Positions 1 through 5,630 of a stretch of DNA of 14,291 bases are shown piece after piece. How positions within the stretch are numbered: position 1 is the first letter of the stretch; the number at the start of each line of letters is the position of its first letter. The notes beneath the pieces are model-generated. The model did no database searches and had not been told where the DNA came from. It saw only the letters and a program-made list of their open reading frames with translations. Position numbers and translations under genes: made by a program. Location: contig DVNF01000072.1 of the NCBI GenBank assembly GCA_018714575.1, positions 1 to 14,291 on the forward strand. Reading direction: 5' to 3'. This DNA comes from Candidatus Stercoripulliclostridium merdigallinarum. Its GTDB lineage: Bacteria; Bacillota; Clostridia; Christensenellales; DTU072.

Positions 1-101
1 GTCTGACTCACGGCATAAAGAACAAAGCCGCCGCGGACGAATACGGCAAACAAGCCATGGAAAAGAGTATCCACGACGCTCTGTCGCAGCTGATCAAATA
101 G
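1..101 (+). CDS. 3' end of an unidentified protein (partial)
   Basis: The frame that begins at base 3 is open from the window edge to a TAG at 99-101 and encodes the last 32 residues of a protein, ending ...EKSIHDALSQLIK. The fragment is charged and rich in Ala and Lys, compatible with a C-terminal amphipathic helix. Nothing in it identifies a family. It is followed about 48 bases later by an intrinsic terminator, as expected for the last gene of a transcription unit, and this supports it being real coding sequence. No function is proposed. Confidence 0.55.
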   Translation, partial: LTHGIKNKAAADEYGKQAMEKSIHDALSQLIK

Positions 102-148
102 CCGGCGGTAGCAGGCGGCAAAGCGGTCTATACGAAAAAGCAACGACG

Positions 149-177
149 ATTCGGGCGGTAACGCCCGAATTTTTTTT
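149..177 (+). terminator. Intrinsic (rho-independent) terminator
   Basis: A perfect 9-bp stem, ATTCGGGCG (149-157) with CGCCCGAAT (162-170), is closed by a GTAA loop of the GNRA type. An uninterrupted run of T follows to 177. It lies after the partial gene that ends at 101 and before the aroC-like promoter, so it separates two transcription units. Confidence 0.92.
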
Positions 178-180
178 GAA

Positions 181-209
181 TTGCAAGGACAGGTCCGATG
201 TGTTATAAT
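181..209 (+). promoter_or_regulatory. Sigma-A-type promoter for the aroC-like gene unit
   Basis: TTGCAA (181-186) serves as a -35 element matching four of six consensus positions. After a 17-base spacer comes a perfect TATAAT (204-209), preceded by TG one base upstream (201-202), which makes an extended -10. Transcription would start near 216, giving a leader of about 55 bases before the ATG at 272. The position directly after a terminator supports the call. It should drive the aroC-like, SDR and phosphatase genes together. Confidence 0.75.
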
Positions 210-271
210 AATTTTTAAAGGAAGCCTATTCCTTTTTCAGACGTTTTTGCCCGCACGGGCAGGGAGGCAAT

Positions 272-1381
272 ATGGGCTCTGTATGGGGTAACAATTTAAA
301 ACTTTCATTGTTCGGCGAAGGCCGCGGCGCAGTCGTCGGCGGCACGTTGCACGGCTTTCCGGCAGGCGTTACGATAGACCTGGACAGGATCAAAAGGGGA
401 CTGAAACTCCGACAGGGCAGTATCAACTTTACCGCCGCAAGAAAGGAAGAGGAACGCCCGCATATCCTCAGCGGAGTCACAGACGGCGTCACCAACGGCG
501 CGCCGATCACGGTGGTGTTCAAGAACAAGGACGTCAACGTGTCCGACCACGACTCGGCAGTCCCCAGACCTTCCCATGCCGATTACGTAGCTTCGGTCAG
601 GTACGGCGGCTACGCCGACATGAACGGCGCGGGACACTTTTCGGGCAGATTGACGATCCCGATCGTGTTTTTCGGAATGATGATAGCCGATTATTTGGAA
701 AAAAGAGGCATTTTCGTCGCTTCGCATATAAAATGTATCGGCGAAATTTACGATTCCAAATTCCCGGAGGAACCGACGGAGGAATTGTTGGGCAGGTTGA
801 ATTCGGCGCCCCTTCCCGTCATCGAGTCCGATGCCAGAAAGCGTATGGTATCCCTGCTGACCAGCCTGTATGCCACGGGGGACAGCATCGGGGGCGCGAT
901 CGAAAGCGCCGTCATCGGATTGCCGGCAGGCTACGGATCGCCGATCTTCGATTCCTTGGAATGCAGCATGGCTTCGATACTGTTTTCTATCCCCGCGGTA
1001 AAATCGGTCAGCTTCGGTCACGGAGCCAAGTTCGCACATTCGCGCGGATCGGAAGTAGCGGACGGCTTTGAATACGAGGACGGCACTATAAAAACGAACC
1101 ATAACTTCAACGGCGGTCTGAACGGCGGCATATCCAACGGTATGCCCATAAAAGTTACCACCGTATTCAAACCCACGCCGTCCATAGCTCAGCCGATAAA
1201 GACGTTGAACTTTAAAACCAACGACATAGTCAACCTGGAATTAAAAGGTCACCACGTGCCGTCGCTGGCTCCGCGCGCCGCGATCATCTGTACTTCGGCT
1301 ATCGCCATAGCCGTAATGGACGCCTATTTGGAAGGCAACGGTTATATAGCGGCATTACGATCCGAAGAGGATAACAAATAA
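272..1381 (+). CDS. aroC: Chorismate synthase family protein with substituted active-site residues
   Basis: The 369-residue product matches the short bacterial form of chorismate synthase along its whole length. Chorismate synthase converts EPSP to chorismate using reduced FMN, as the last step of the shikimate pathway. Kept signatures include WGNNLKLSLFGE (5-16), RPSHADY (99-105, with the His of the RPxHAD motif at 102), GHFSGRLT (121-128), TNHNFNGGLNGGISNGMP (about 274-291) and KPTPSI. Positions nearly invariant in the family are changed: GESHG is GEGRG (15-19, Ser-His to Gly-Arg), ARRAPGK aligns with LKLRQGS (44-50), and GRHDPC is GHHVPS (326-331, the catalytic Asp is Val329). The start has a strong SD (GGGAGG, 262-267) and the promoter lies at 181-209. 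The frame is intact and codon use is like its neighbours, so this is not simple decay. It could be a divergent active enzyme, a pseudoenzyme or an FMN protein of new function. Family membership is certain; chorismate synthase activity is doubtful. Confidence 0.88.
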   Translation: MGSVWGNNLKLSLFGEGRGAVVGGTLHGFPAGVTIDLDRIKRGLKLRQGSINFTAARKEEERPHILSGVTDGVTNGAPITVVFKNKDVNVSDHDSAVPRPSHADYVASVRYGGYADMNGAGHFSGRLTIPIVFFGMMIADYLEKRGIFVASHIKCIGEIYDSKFPEEPTEELLGRLNSAPLPVIESDARKRMVSLLTSLYATGDSIGGAIESAVIGLPAGYGSPIFDSLECSMASILFSIPAVKSVSFGHGAKFAHSRGSEVADGFEYEDGTIKTNHNFNGGLNGGISNGMPIKVTTVFKPTPSIAQPIKTLNFKTNDIVNLELKGHHVPSLAPRAAIICTSAIAIAVMDAYLEGNGYIAALRSEEDNK

Positions 1382-1404
1382 ATAAAAAGGGCAATTTCGT
1401 ATCT

Positions 1405-2142
1405 ATGGATACATTTTTATGTTATAAATCGGGCAAAAGCACAAAGGCGCTGGTCACCGGAGGATCGGGGGGCATAGGCGGTGCGACGGTAAGAATATTA
1501 CGGGCTTTGGGGATAGATGTTTATTTTACCTATAACAGATCCTCGGAGGCTGCCGCGGCGCTTTCTAAGGAAACGGGGGCGCATGCGGTAAAATGCGACG
1601 TATCGAAAGAAAGCGACGTCGAGGCTTTGAAAAAGGCGGTAGGCACGGTAGATTATCTGGTATTGAACGCAGGGGTTTCGTCTTTCGATCAATTACAGGA
1701 CATCACGTTGGATAAATGGAACGGCATCATAGGCGTCAACCTGACGGGGGCGTACTTGTGCGCAAAGGCGTTTGCGACGGGCATGATCTATGAAAAATTC
1801 GGCAGGATCGTTGCCGTTTCCAGCATGTGGGGGGCGCACGGATCCTCTTGCGAGGCGCATTATGCGGCTTCGAAAGGGGGGTTGGAAGCTTTTATCAAAT
1901 CTTTGGCGAAGGAATTGGGACCCAGCGGCATAACCTGTAACGCGGTGGCGCCCGGATTTATTTTGACAAAGATGAATGCGGCTTTGGACGCGCAGGCGGT
2001 AGAGGAAATAGTTTCGGAAACGCCTGTGGGCAGGGCAGGTTCTCCCGAGGACGTTGCGGGGGGGATAGCTTTTCTGTTGTCGGACGCGGCTTCGTTTATC
2101 ACCGGCACGGTATTGACGATAGACGGAGGGTTGACGGTTTGA
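1405..2142 (+). CDS. Short-chain dehydrogenase/reductase, YmfI-like (possible EF-P 5-aminopentanone reductase)
   Basis: This 245-residue classical SDR is predicted to be a cytosolic NAD(P)H-dependent oxidoreductase. The Rossmann signature TGGSGGIG is at 18-25, NAG at 88-90, the structural Asn at 112, and the catalytic Ser140, Tyr153 and Lys157 in SSMWGAHGSSCEAHYAASK. A C-terminal ITGTVLTIDGG follows. The SSMWG..G.SCE.xYxxxK block followed by ALAKELGPSGI-like and VAPG..xTxMNA segments resembles the YmfI group, which reduces a 5-aminopentanone modification on elongation factor P; a FabG-type ketoacyl reductase or other SDR remains possible. The start at 1405 is the only usable one before the Rossmann fold and gives an unusual ten-residue N-terminal extension with only a weak, distant SD (AAAGGG at 1386-1391). 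It lies 23 bases after the aroC-like gene and overlaps the next gene, so the three are probably cotranscribed. Confidence 0.85.
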   Translation: MDTFLCYKSGKSTKALVTGGSGGIGGATVRILRALGIDVYFTYNRSSEAAAALSKETGAHAVKCDVSKESDVEALKKAVGTVDYLVLNAGVSSFDQLQDITLDKWNGIIGVNLTGAYLCAKAFATGMIYEKFGRIVAVSSMWGAHGSSCEAHYAASKGGLEAFIKSLAKELGPSGITCNAVAPGFILTKMNAALDAQAVEEIVSETPVGRAGSPEDVAGGIAFLLSDAASFITGTVLTIDGGLTV

Positions 2143-2621
2143 ACAGAGGTTCGGCAAAGCGCATAAGGGTGTTGTTTGTTTGTCACGGCAATATTTGCAG
2201 ATCGCCGATGGCGGAATTTTTGATGAAAAAACGGGTCGAAGATATGGGGATCGCGGAGAAATTCCATATCGAATCCGCCGCTACTTCGTCGGAAGAGATC
2301 GGTTCGCCCGTACATCGCGGCACGGCAAAGATATTGAATGCGGCGGGCATAGACTGTTCGGGAAAGAGGGCGCGGCGCGTTACCGCCGACGATTACGAAA
2401 ATTTCGATTATATAATCGGCATGGATCAATACAATCTGCGCAATTTATTACGCTTTTTCGGCGGCGATCCCGAAAACAAGATACGTCTTTTATTGGATTT
2501 CACGTCCGATCCGGGCGACGTAGCCGATCCGTGGTACACTCGTGATTTCGACGCCACTTACCGCGACGTAACGCGCGGCATAGGCGGTTTTTTGTCGGAA
2601 ACGGAAAGCGTATGGCGGTAA
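2139..2621 (+). CDS. Low-molecular-weight protein-tyrosine phosphatase
   Basis: The 160-residue product has the LMW-PTP P-loop VCHGNICRS with nucleophile Cys15 and Arg21 (CX5R), followed by SPMAEF. The general-acid loop is DPWYTRDF, with Asp130. Ile19 sits where arginine phosphatases of the YwlE type carry Thr, so tyrosine phosphate is the likelier substrate. It should hydrolyse phosphotyrosine on cytosolic proteins; no partner kinase is in the window. The start chosen is TTG at 2139, which overlaps the TGA of the SDR gene by four bases and has a GGAGGG ribosome binding site (2125-2130) eight bases upstream. A GTG at 2169 would fit family length better but lacks as good a site. Translational coupling to the SDR gene is likely. 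Confidence 0.9.
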   Translation: MNRGSAKRIRVLFVCHGNICRSPMAEFLMKKRVEDMGIAEKFHIESAATSSEEIGSPVHRGTAKILNAAGIDCSGKRARRVTADDYENFDYIIGMDQYNLRNLLRFFGGDPENKIRLLLDFTSDPGDVADPWYTRDFDATYRDVTRGIGGFLSETESVWR

Positions 2622-2668
2622 AATCTTTGCGTAAGTCAAAGTAGCGTCGGTTTAAGGATCGCTTACTA

Positions 2669-2696
2669 AAAAGTTACCTTATAAAAGTTACCTTAT
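2669..2696 (+). repeat. Perfect 14-bp tandem direct repeat, possible operator
   Basis: AAAAGTTACCTTAT occurs twice head to tail (2669-2682 and 2683-2696) with no mismatch and no spacer. The second copy ends four bases before the TTGACT -35 candidate at 2701. Two direct copies in this position would suit a regulator that binds repeated sites upstream of the purine operon promoter. Slippage in an AT-rich tract is the simpler alternative. Confidence 0.75.
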
Positions 2697-2700
2697 TCGG

Positions 2701-2730
2701 TTGACTTATTATATGGTTGTGTGTGACAAT
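2701..2730 (+). promoter_or_regulatory. Candidate promoter of the purine operon leader
   Basis: TTGACT (2701-2706, five of six -35 bases) is separated by 18 bases from GACAAT (2725-2730, four of six -10 bases). Transcription would start near 2737, giving a leader of about 240 bases ahead of purE. The -10 is imperfect. No better promoter is evident between the terminator-like hairpin at 2867 and purE: TATAAC at 2927-2932 has no well-placed -35. Confidence 0.45.
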
Positions 2731-2866
2731 ATTGCCATGGAGATCACCGTCGGAGTTTATCTATGTCGTCGATTCGATGCGGATAAGTGCGCCGAGTTCG
2801 GCAAACAATTTTCCGAGGGGCAATCGTGCCCGTTATATTCGGGCGGAGCAAAATAGTAAAAAACGG

Positions 2867-2900
2867 AGCAGTTCGCTTTATCGCGGGCTGCTTTTGTTTT
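2867..2900 (+). terminator. Terminator-like hairpin upstream of purE, possible attenuator
   Basis: AGCAGTTCGC (2867-2876) pairs with GCGGGCTGCT (2883-2892) through ten pairs, two of them G-T, around the loop TTTATC. The tract TTTTGTTTT follows directly (2892-2900). The structure sits about 77 bases before purE and within the probable leader. It could end transcription from upstream (aroC-like unit), or act as a regulated attenuator for the purine operon. Its position downstream of the candidate promoter at 2701-2730 favours the second reading. Confidence 0.6.
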
Positions 2901-2976
2901 ACGAAAAAGATAAAAAACTAAAAAAATATAACAGGTATTCAAACGCGTTCGGCTGTTGTCGGGCGAAAGGAGAAAA

Positions 2977-3468
2977 ATGAAGAAAGTTGCTGTTGTAATG
3001 GGGTCGGATTCCGATCTTCCGGTAGTAGAAAAGGCAATTAATTGTTTGAAAAATTACGGCGTACCCGTGGAAGTCAGGGTATTGTCCGCGCACAGAACGC
3101 CGAAAGAAGCGGCGGAGTTTGCCGCCGGCGCCCGCGAAAACGGATTCGGGGCGATAATCGCCGCCGCGGGAAAGGCGGCTCACCTTGCCGGGGCTATGGC
3201 TGCCGGGACTACTTTGCCGGTCATCGGTATACCGGTAAAGAGCAGTACTTTGGACGGGTTGGACGCGTTGTTGTCCACGGTACAGATGCCTTCGGGCATG
3301 CCCGTTGCCACGGTGGCGATAGACGGCGCCGAAAACGCCGCGTTGTTGGCGATACAGATCCTTGCCGTGACGGATAAGGAATTACAGGATAAATTAATTG
3401 CGGCTCGCGCGGCGAACCGCGAAAAAATACTCAAAAAAGACGCTGAAATTTCGGAAAAATTTAACTAA
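2977..3468 (+). CDS. purE: PurE, 5-(carboxyamino)imidazole ribonucleotide mutase
   Basis: The 163-residue cytosolic enzyme makes CAIR in the sixth step of IMP synthesis. MGSDSDLPV (8-16), SAHRTP (37-42) with the active-site His39, and GKAAHLAG (65-72) are the family's substrate-binding segments. The C-terminal half (LPVIGIPVKSS, LLSTVQMPSGMPVATVAI) is typical of clostridial PurE. SAHRT, rather than SAHKT, places it with class I mutases, which normally receive N5-CAIR from PurK; no purK is in this window, so PurK is encoded elsewhere or the enzyme uses CO2 and AIR differently. ATG 2977 has AAAGGAG (2966-2972) four bases upstream; an in-frame TTG at 2956 is rejected. It is the first gene of the purine operon and ends 10 bases before purC. 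Confidence 0.96.
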   Translation: MKKVAVVMGSDSDLPVVEKAINCLKNYGVPVEVRVLSAHRTPKEAAEFAAGARENGFGAIIAAAGKAAHLAGAMAAGTTLPVIGIPVKSSTLDGLDALLSTVQMPSGMPVATVAIDGAENAALLAIQILAVTDKELQDKLIAARAANREKILKKDAEISEKFN

Positions 3469-3478
3469 GAGGTGCACC

Positions 3479-4192
3479 ATGATCAAATGCGAACAAATGT
3501 ATGAAGGCAAAGCCAAAAAAGTATTTGCGACAGACGATGAAAATTATTGCATAGTTTCCTACAAGGACAACGCCACGGCATTTAACGGCGTTAAAAAAGG
3601 TACGATAGTAGGTAAAGGCGTAGTCAACAACAAGATGACCAATTATTTGATGAGAAAGCTGACTGCCGAAGCCGACGTTCCCACTCATTTCGTAGAGGAA
3701 TTGTCCGACAGAGAAACTTTGGTAAAGCGCGTAAAGATAGTGCCGTTGGAAGTCATCATCAGGAATATCGCCGCAGGCTCGTTTTCAAAGCGTTTCGGCG
3801 TTCCGGAAGGCACGGAGCTGAAATGCCCGACTTTGGAATATTGCCTGAAAGACGACCATCTGGGCGATCCGATGATCAACGATTCGCAAATAATAGCTAT
3901 CGGCGCGGCTACTCCCGAGGATCTGGATACCATAGCCGATTACGCTTACCGCGTAAACGATTACCTGAAAGATTTCTTTGCCGGAGTCAACATCGACTTG
4001 GTCGATTTCAAGATCGAATTCGGAAAGACCGCTGACGGACAGATCGTACTTGCGGACGAAATTTCTCCCGACACTTGCAGGTTCTGGGACAAGACGACTC
4101 ACGAAAAATTGGACAAGGACCGTTTCCGCAGAGATCTGGGCAACGTCGAAGAAGCTTACGGCGAGATGATGCGGAGAGTTTTAGGGGAGTAA
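3479..4192 (+). CDS. purC: PurC, SAICAR synthetase
   Basis: The 237-residue product joins CAIR and aspartate using ATP to make SAICAR. Characteristic segments are YEGKAKKVF (8-16) and DNATAFN (30-36) in the ATP-binding lobe, EVIIRNIAAGSFSKRFG (91-107), DPMINDSQI (130-138), LVDFKIEFG (174-182) and LADEISPDTCRFWD (191-204). The length is the bacterial norm. The ATG at 3479 has AAGAGGTG just upstream; a longer frame extends back to 3398 inside purE but its added residues are the basic shadow of purE and match nothing. It lies 10 bases after purE and 3 bases before purF, within the operon. Confidence 0.97.
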   Translation: MIKCEQMYEGKAKKVFATDDENYCIVSYKDNATAFNGVKKGTIVGKGVVNNKMTNYLMRKLTAEADVPTHFVEELSDRETLVKRVKIVPLEVIIRNIAAGSFSKRFGVPEGTELKCPTLEYCLKDDHLGDPMINDSQIIAIGAATPEDLDTIADYAYRVNDYLKDFFAGVNIDLVDFKIEFGKTADGQIVLADEISPDTCRFWDKTTHEKLDKDRFRRDLGNVEEAYGEMMRRVLGE

Positions 4193-4195
4193 TAT

Positions 4196-5629
4196 ATGGC
4201 TAAAATTCATGAAGAATGCGCCGTTTTCGGCATATTTTCTTCGGAAAAGAAGGATTTGGCAAGCTCCGTTTATTTCGGCTTACACGCCTTGCAACATCGC
4301 GGGCAGGAGGGCGCCGGTATAGTCGTAAACGACGACGGATTGTTCCGATACCACAAGGATCTGGGGCTGGTAGGCGAAGTGTTTACCAACGAAGTCCTGG
4401 AATCGTTGGGCGAAGGCAACATTGCGATAGGGCATTGCCGTTATTCTACTTCGGGCTCTAACGACCGTAACAACGTGCAACCGATAGTCGTAAAACACGT
4501 CAAAGGCCCTATGGCGTTATGCCATAACGGGAATTTGACCAATTCCTACGAACTCAGGGAGGACCTGGAGTTACACGGTTCGATATTCCATACGACTTCG
4601 GATACCGAAGTCATATCCTACATAATCACAAAGGAGAGGTTGACCGCTCCGTCCATAGAAGTCGCGGTGGAAAGGACTATGGATCAGCTGGTCGGCGCAT
4701 ATTCGTTGGTATTGATGTCGCCGTCGAAGCTGATCGCGGTGCGCGATCCTCACGGATTCAGACCTATTTGTTACGGTATCACCGAGGAGGGCGACTATGT
4801 AGTCGCTTCCGAAACCTGCGCTTTGGACGCCGTGGGCGCGAAGCCGGTGCGCGACCTGATCCCCGGGGAAATCGTTGTGTTCTCGCCGGAGGGCGTCAGA
4901 TCGATCACGGGACATATCGGCACGGCGGAACGGTCGATGTGCATATTCGAATACATCTATTTTGCCCGTCCCGATTCTGTAGTGGACGGCATATCGGTGC
5001 ACGAGGCAAGACAGCGCGCAGGCATGTATCTTGCGGAAGAACACCCTGTGGAAGCCGACGTAGTCATCGGCGTACCCGATTCCGGTCTGGACGGCGCGTT
5101 GGGGTACGCAAAGCGTTCGGGAATACCTTACGGAGTGGGTCTGATCAAAAACAAGTACGTCGGCAGGACGTTTATCGCGCCCGATCAAAAGCTGAGGGAA
5201 AAGGCGGTCAGAATGAAGCTGAACGCGGTATGCTCTACCGTAAAAGGCAAGAGGGTCGTTCTGATAGACGATTCGATAGTACGCGGCACGACTTCCGCCA
5301 GGATAGTCGGACTGTTAAGGGACGCCGGAGCTAAGGAAGTTCACATGCGCGTTACCGCGCCGAAATTCATAGACGCTTGCTATTACGGTACCGACATAGA
5401 CGATCCGTCGGTATTGATCGCGAACAACCACACTACGGAGGAGATCGCCGGGATGATAGGAGTCGATTCGCTGGGCTTCCTCAGTGTCGAAAACGTCGTA
5501 AAGATCCCCGACGGCGGCAAAACAAAGGGATATTGCATAGGCTGTTTCAGCGGCAAATACCCGACACGCGTGCCCGTTGAACGCAAAAAAGGGCGCTTTG
5601 AAAGAAAAATATCCGAAAAAGGAGAATAA
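4196..5629 (+). CDS. purF: PurF, amidophosphoribosyltransferase
   Basis: The 477-residue product catalyses the committed step, PRPP plus glutamine to phosphoribosylamine. The N-terminal Ntn glutaminase domain begins at Cys8 in EECAVFGIF after a seven-residue leader that would be removed to free the nucleophile. RHRGQEG-like HRGQEGAG (34-41), HCRYSTSG (80-87) and CHNGNLTN (109-116) are present. The phosphoribosyltransferase domain carries the PRPP loop VVLIDDSIVRGTT (354-366). Cys249, Cys395, Cys447 and Cys450 (the CIGC motif) correspond to the four ligands of the [4Fe-4S] cluster in Bacillus-type PurF, so the enzyme is probably processed, cluster-bearing and oxygen-sensitive. The SD AGGGGAG (4183-4189) overlaps the end of purC; the next gene begins one base after the stop. 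Confidence 0.97.
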   Translation: MAKIHEECAVFGIFSSEKKDLASSVYFGLHALQHRGQEGAGIVVNDDGLFRYHKDLGLVGEVFTNEVLESLGEGNIAIGHCRYSTSGSNDRNNVQPIVVKHVKGPMALCHNGNLTNSYELREDLELHGSIFHTTSDTEVISYIITKERLTAPSIEVAVERTMDQLVGAYSLVLMSPSKLIAVRDPHGFRPICYGITEEGDYVVASETCALDAVGAKPVRDLIPGEIVVFSPEGVRSITGHIGTAERSMCIFEYIYFARPDSVVDGISVHEARQRAGMYLAEEHPVEADVVIGVPDSGLDGALGYAKRSGIPYGVGLIKNKYVGRTFIAPDQKLREKAVRMKLNAVCSTVKGKRVVLIDDSIVRGTTSARIVGLLRDAGAKEVHMRVTAPKFIDACYYGTDIDDPSVLIANNHTTEEIAGMIGVDSLGFLSVENVVKIPDGGKTKGYCIGCFSGKYPTRVPVERKKGRFERKISEKGE

Positions 5630-5630
5630 T

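Larger units (their letters stand above)
2622..2976 (+). other. Intergenic region and probable leader of the purine operon
   Basis: No gene is convincing in this 355-base gap. It contains a 14-bp tandem repeat (2669-2696), a candidate promoter (2701-2730), then possible RNA structure. GGGCA/TGCCC (2818-2831) and GCCCG/CGGGC (2828-2844) share bases and cannot form together. A terminator-like hairpin follows at 2867-2900, then an A-rich stretch and the purE SD. A 7-base repeat CGGAGCA occurs at 2844-2850 and again at 2864-2870 in the terminator's 5' arm. I see no purine riboswitch core (GTTTCTAC-type), no PRPP/ykkC core and no PurR box. A 39-codon frame (2737-2856) with three Cys is possible but has no ribosome binding site. 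No terminator was found directly after the phosphatase gene. Confidence 0.5.

Noticed and set aside
305..1102. 265-codon minus-strand frame opposite the aroC-like gene
   Set aside because: Arg- and Val-rich shadow translation without motifs, opposite a gene with clear family signatures, promoter and SD.
272..1381. Reading the aroC-like gene as a decaying pseudogene
   Set aside because: There are no frameshifts or internal stops, length is normal, and promoter, SD and codon use are intact; the substitutions look selective, not random.
2625..2640. CTTTG...CAAAG hairpin after the phosphatase gene as a terminator
   Set aside because: Only five pairs with low GC and no T tract follows.
2731..2976. 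Purine, PRPP or ZTP riboswitch, or PurR box, upstream of purE
   Set aside because: I looked for the conserved core bases of each (GTTTCTAC-type loop, CTAGGG...GGTCC, CCGCCTGGGC, CCGAAC boxes) and did not find them, so no known class is assigned.
2717..2980. 87-codon frame spanning the purE leader and start
   Set aside because: It runs through the terminator-like hairpin and an A-rich tract, overlaps purE, has no SD and gives a low-complexity Lys/Ser sequence.
4571..5188. 205-codon minus-strand frame opposite purF
   Set aside because: Composition is that of an antisense shadow and purF is unambiguous here.
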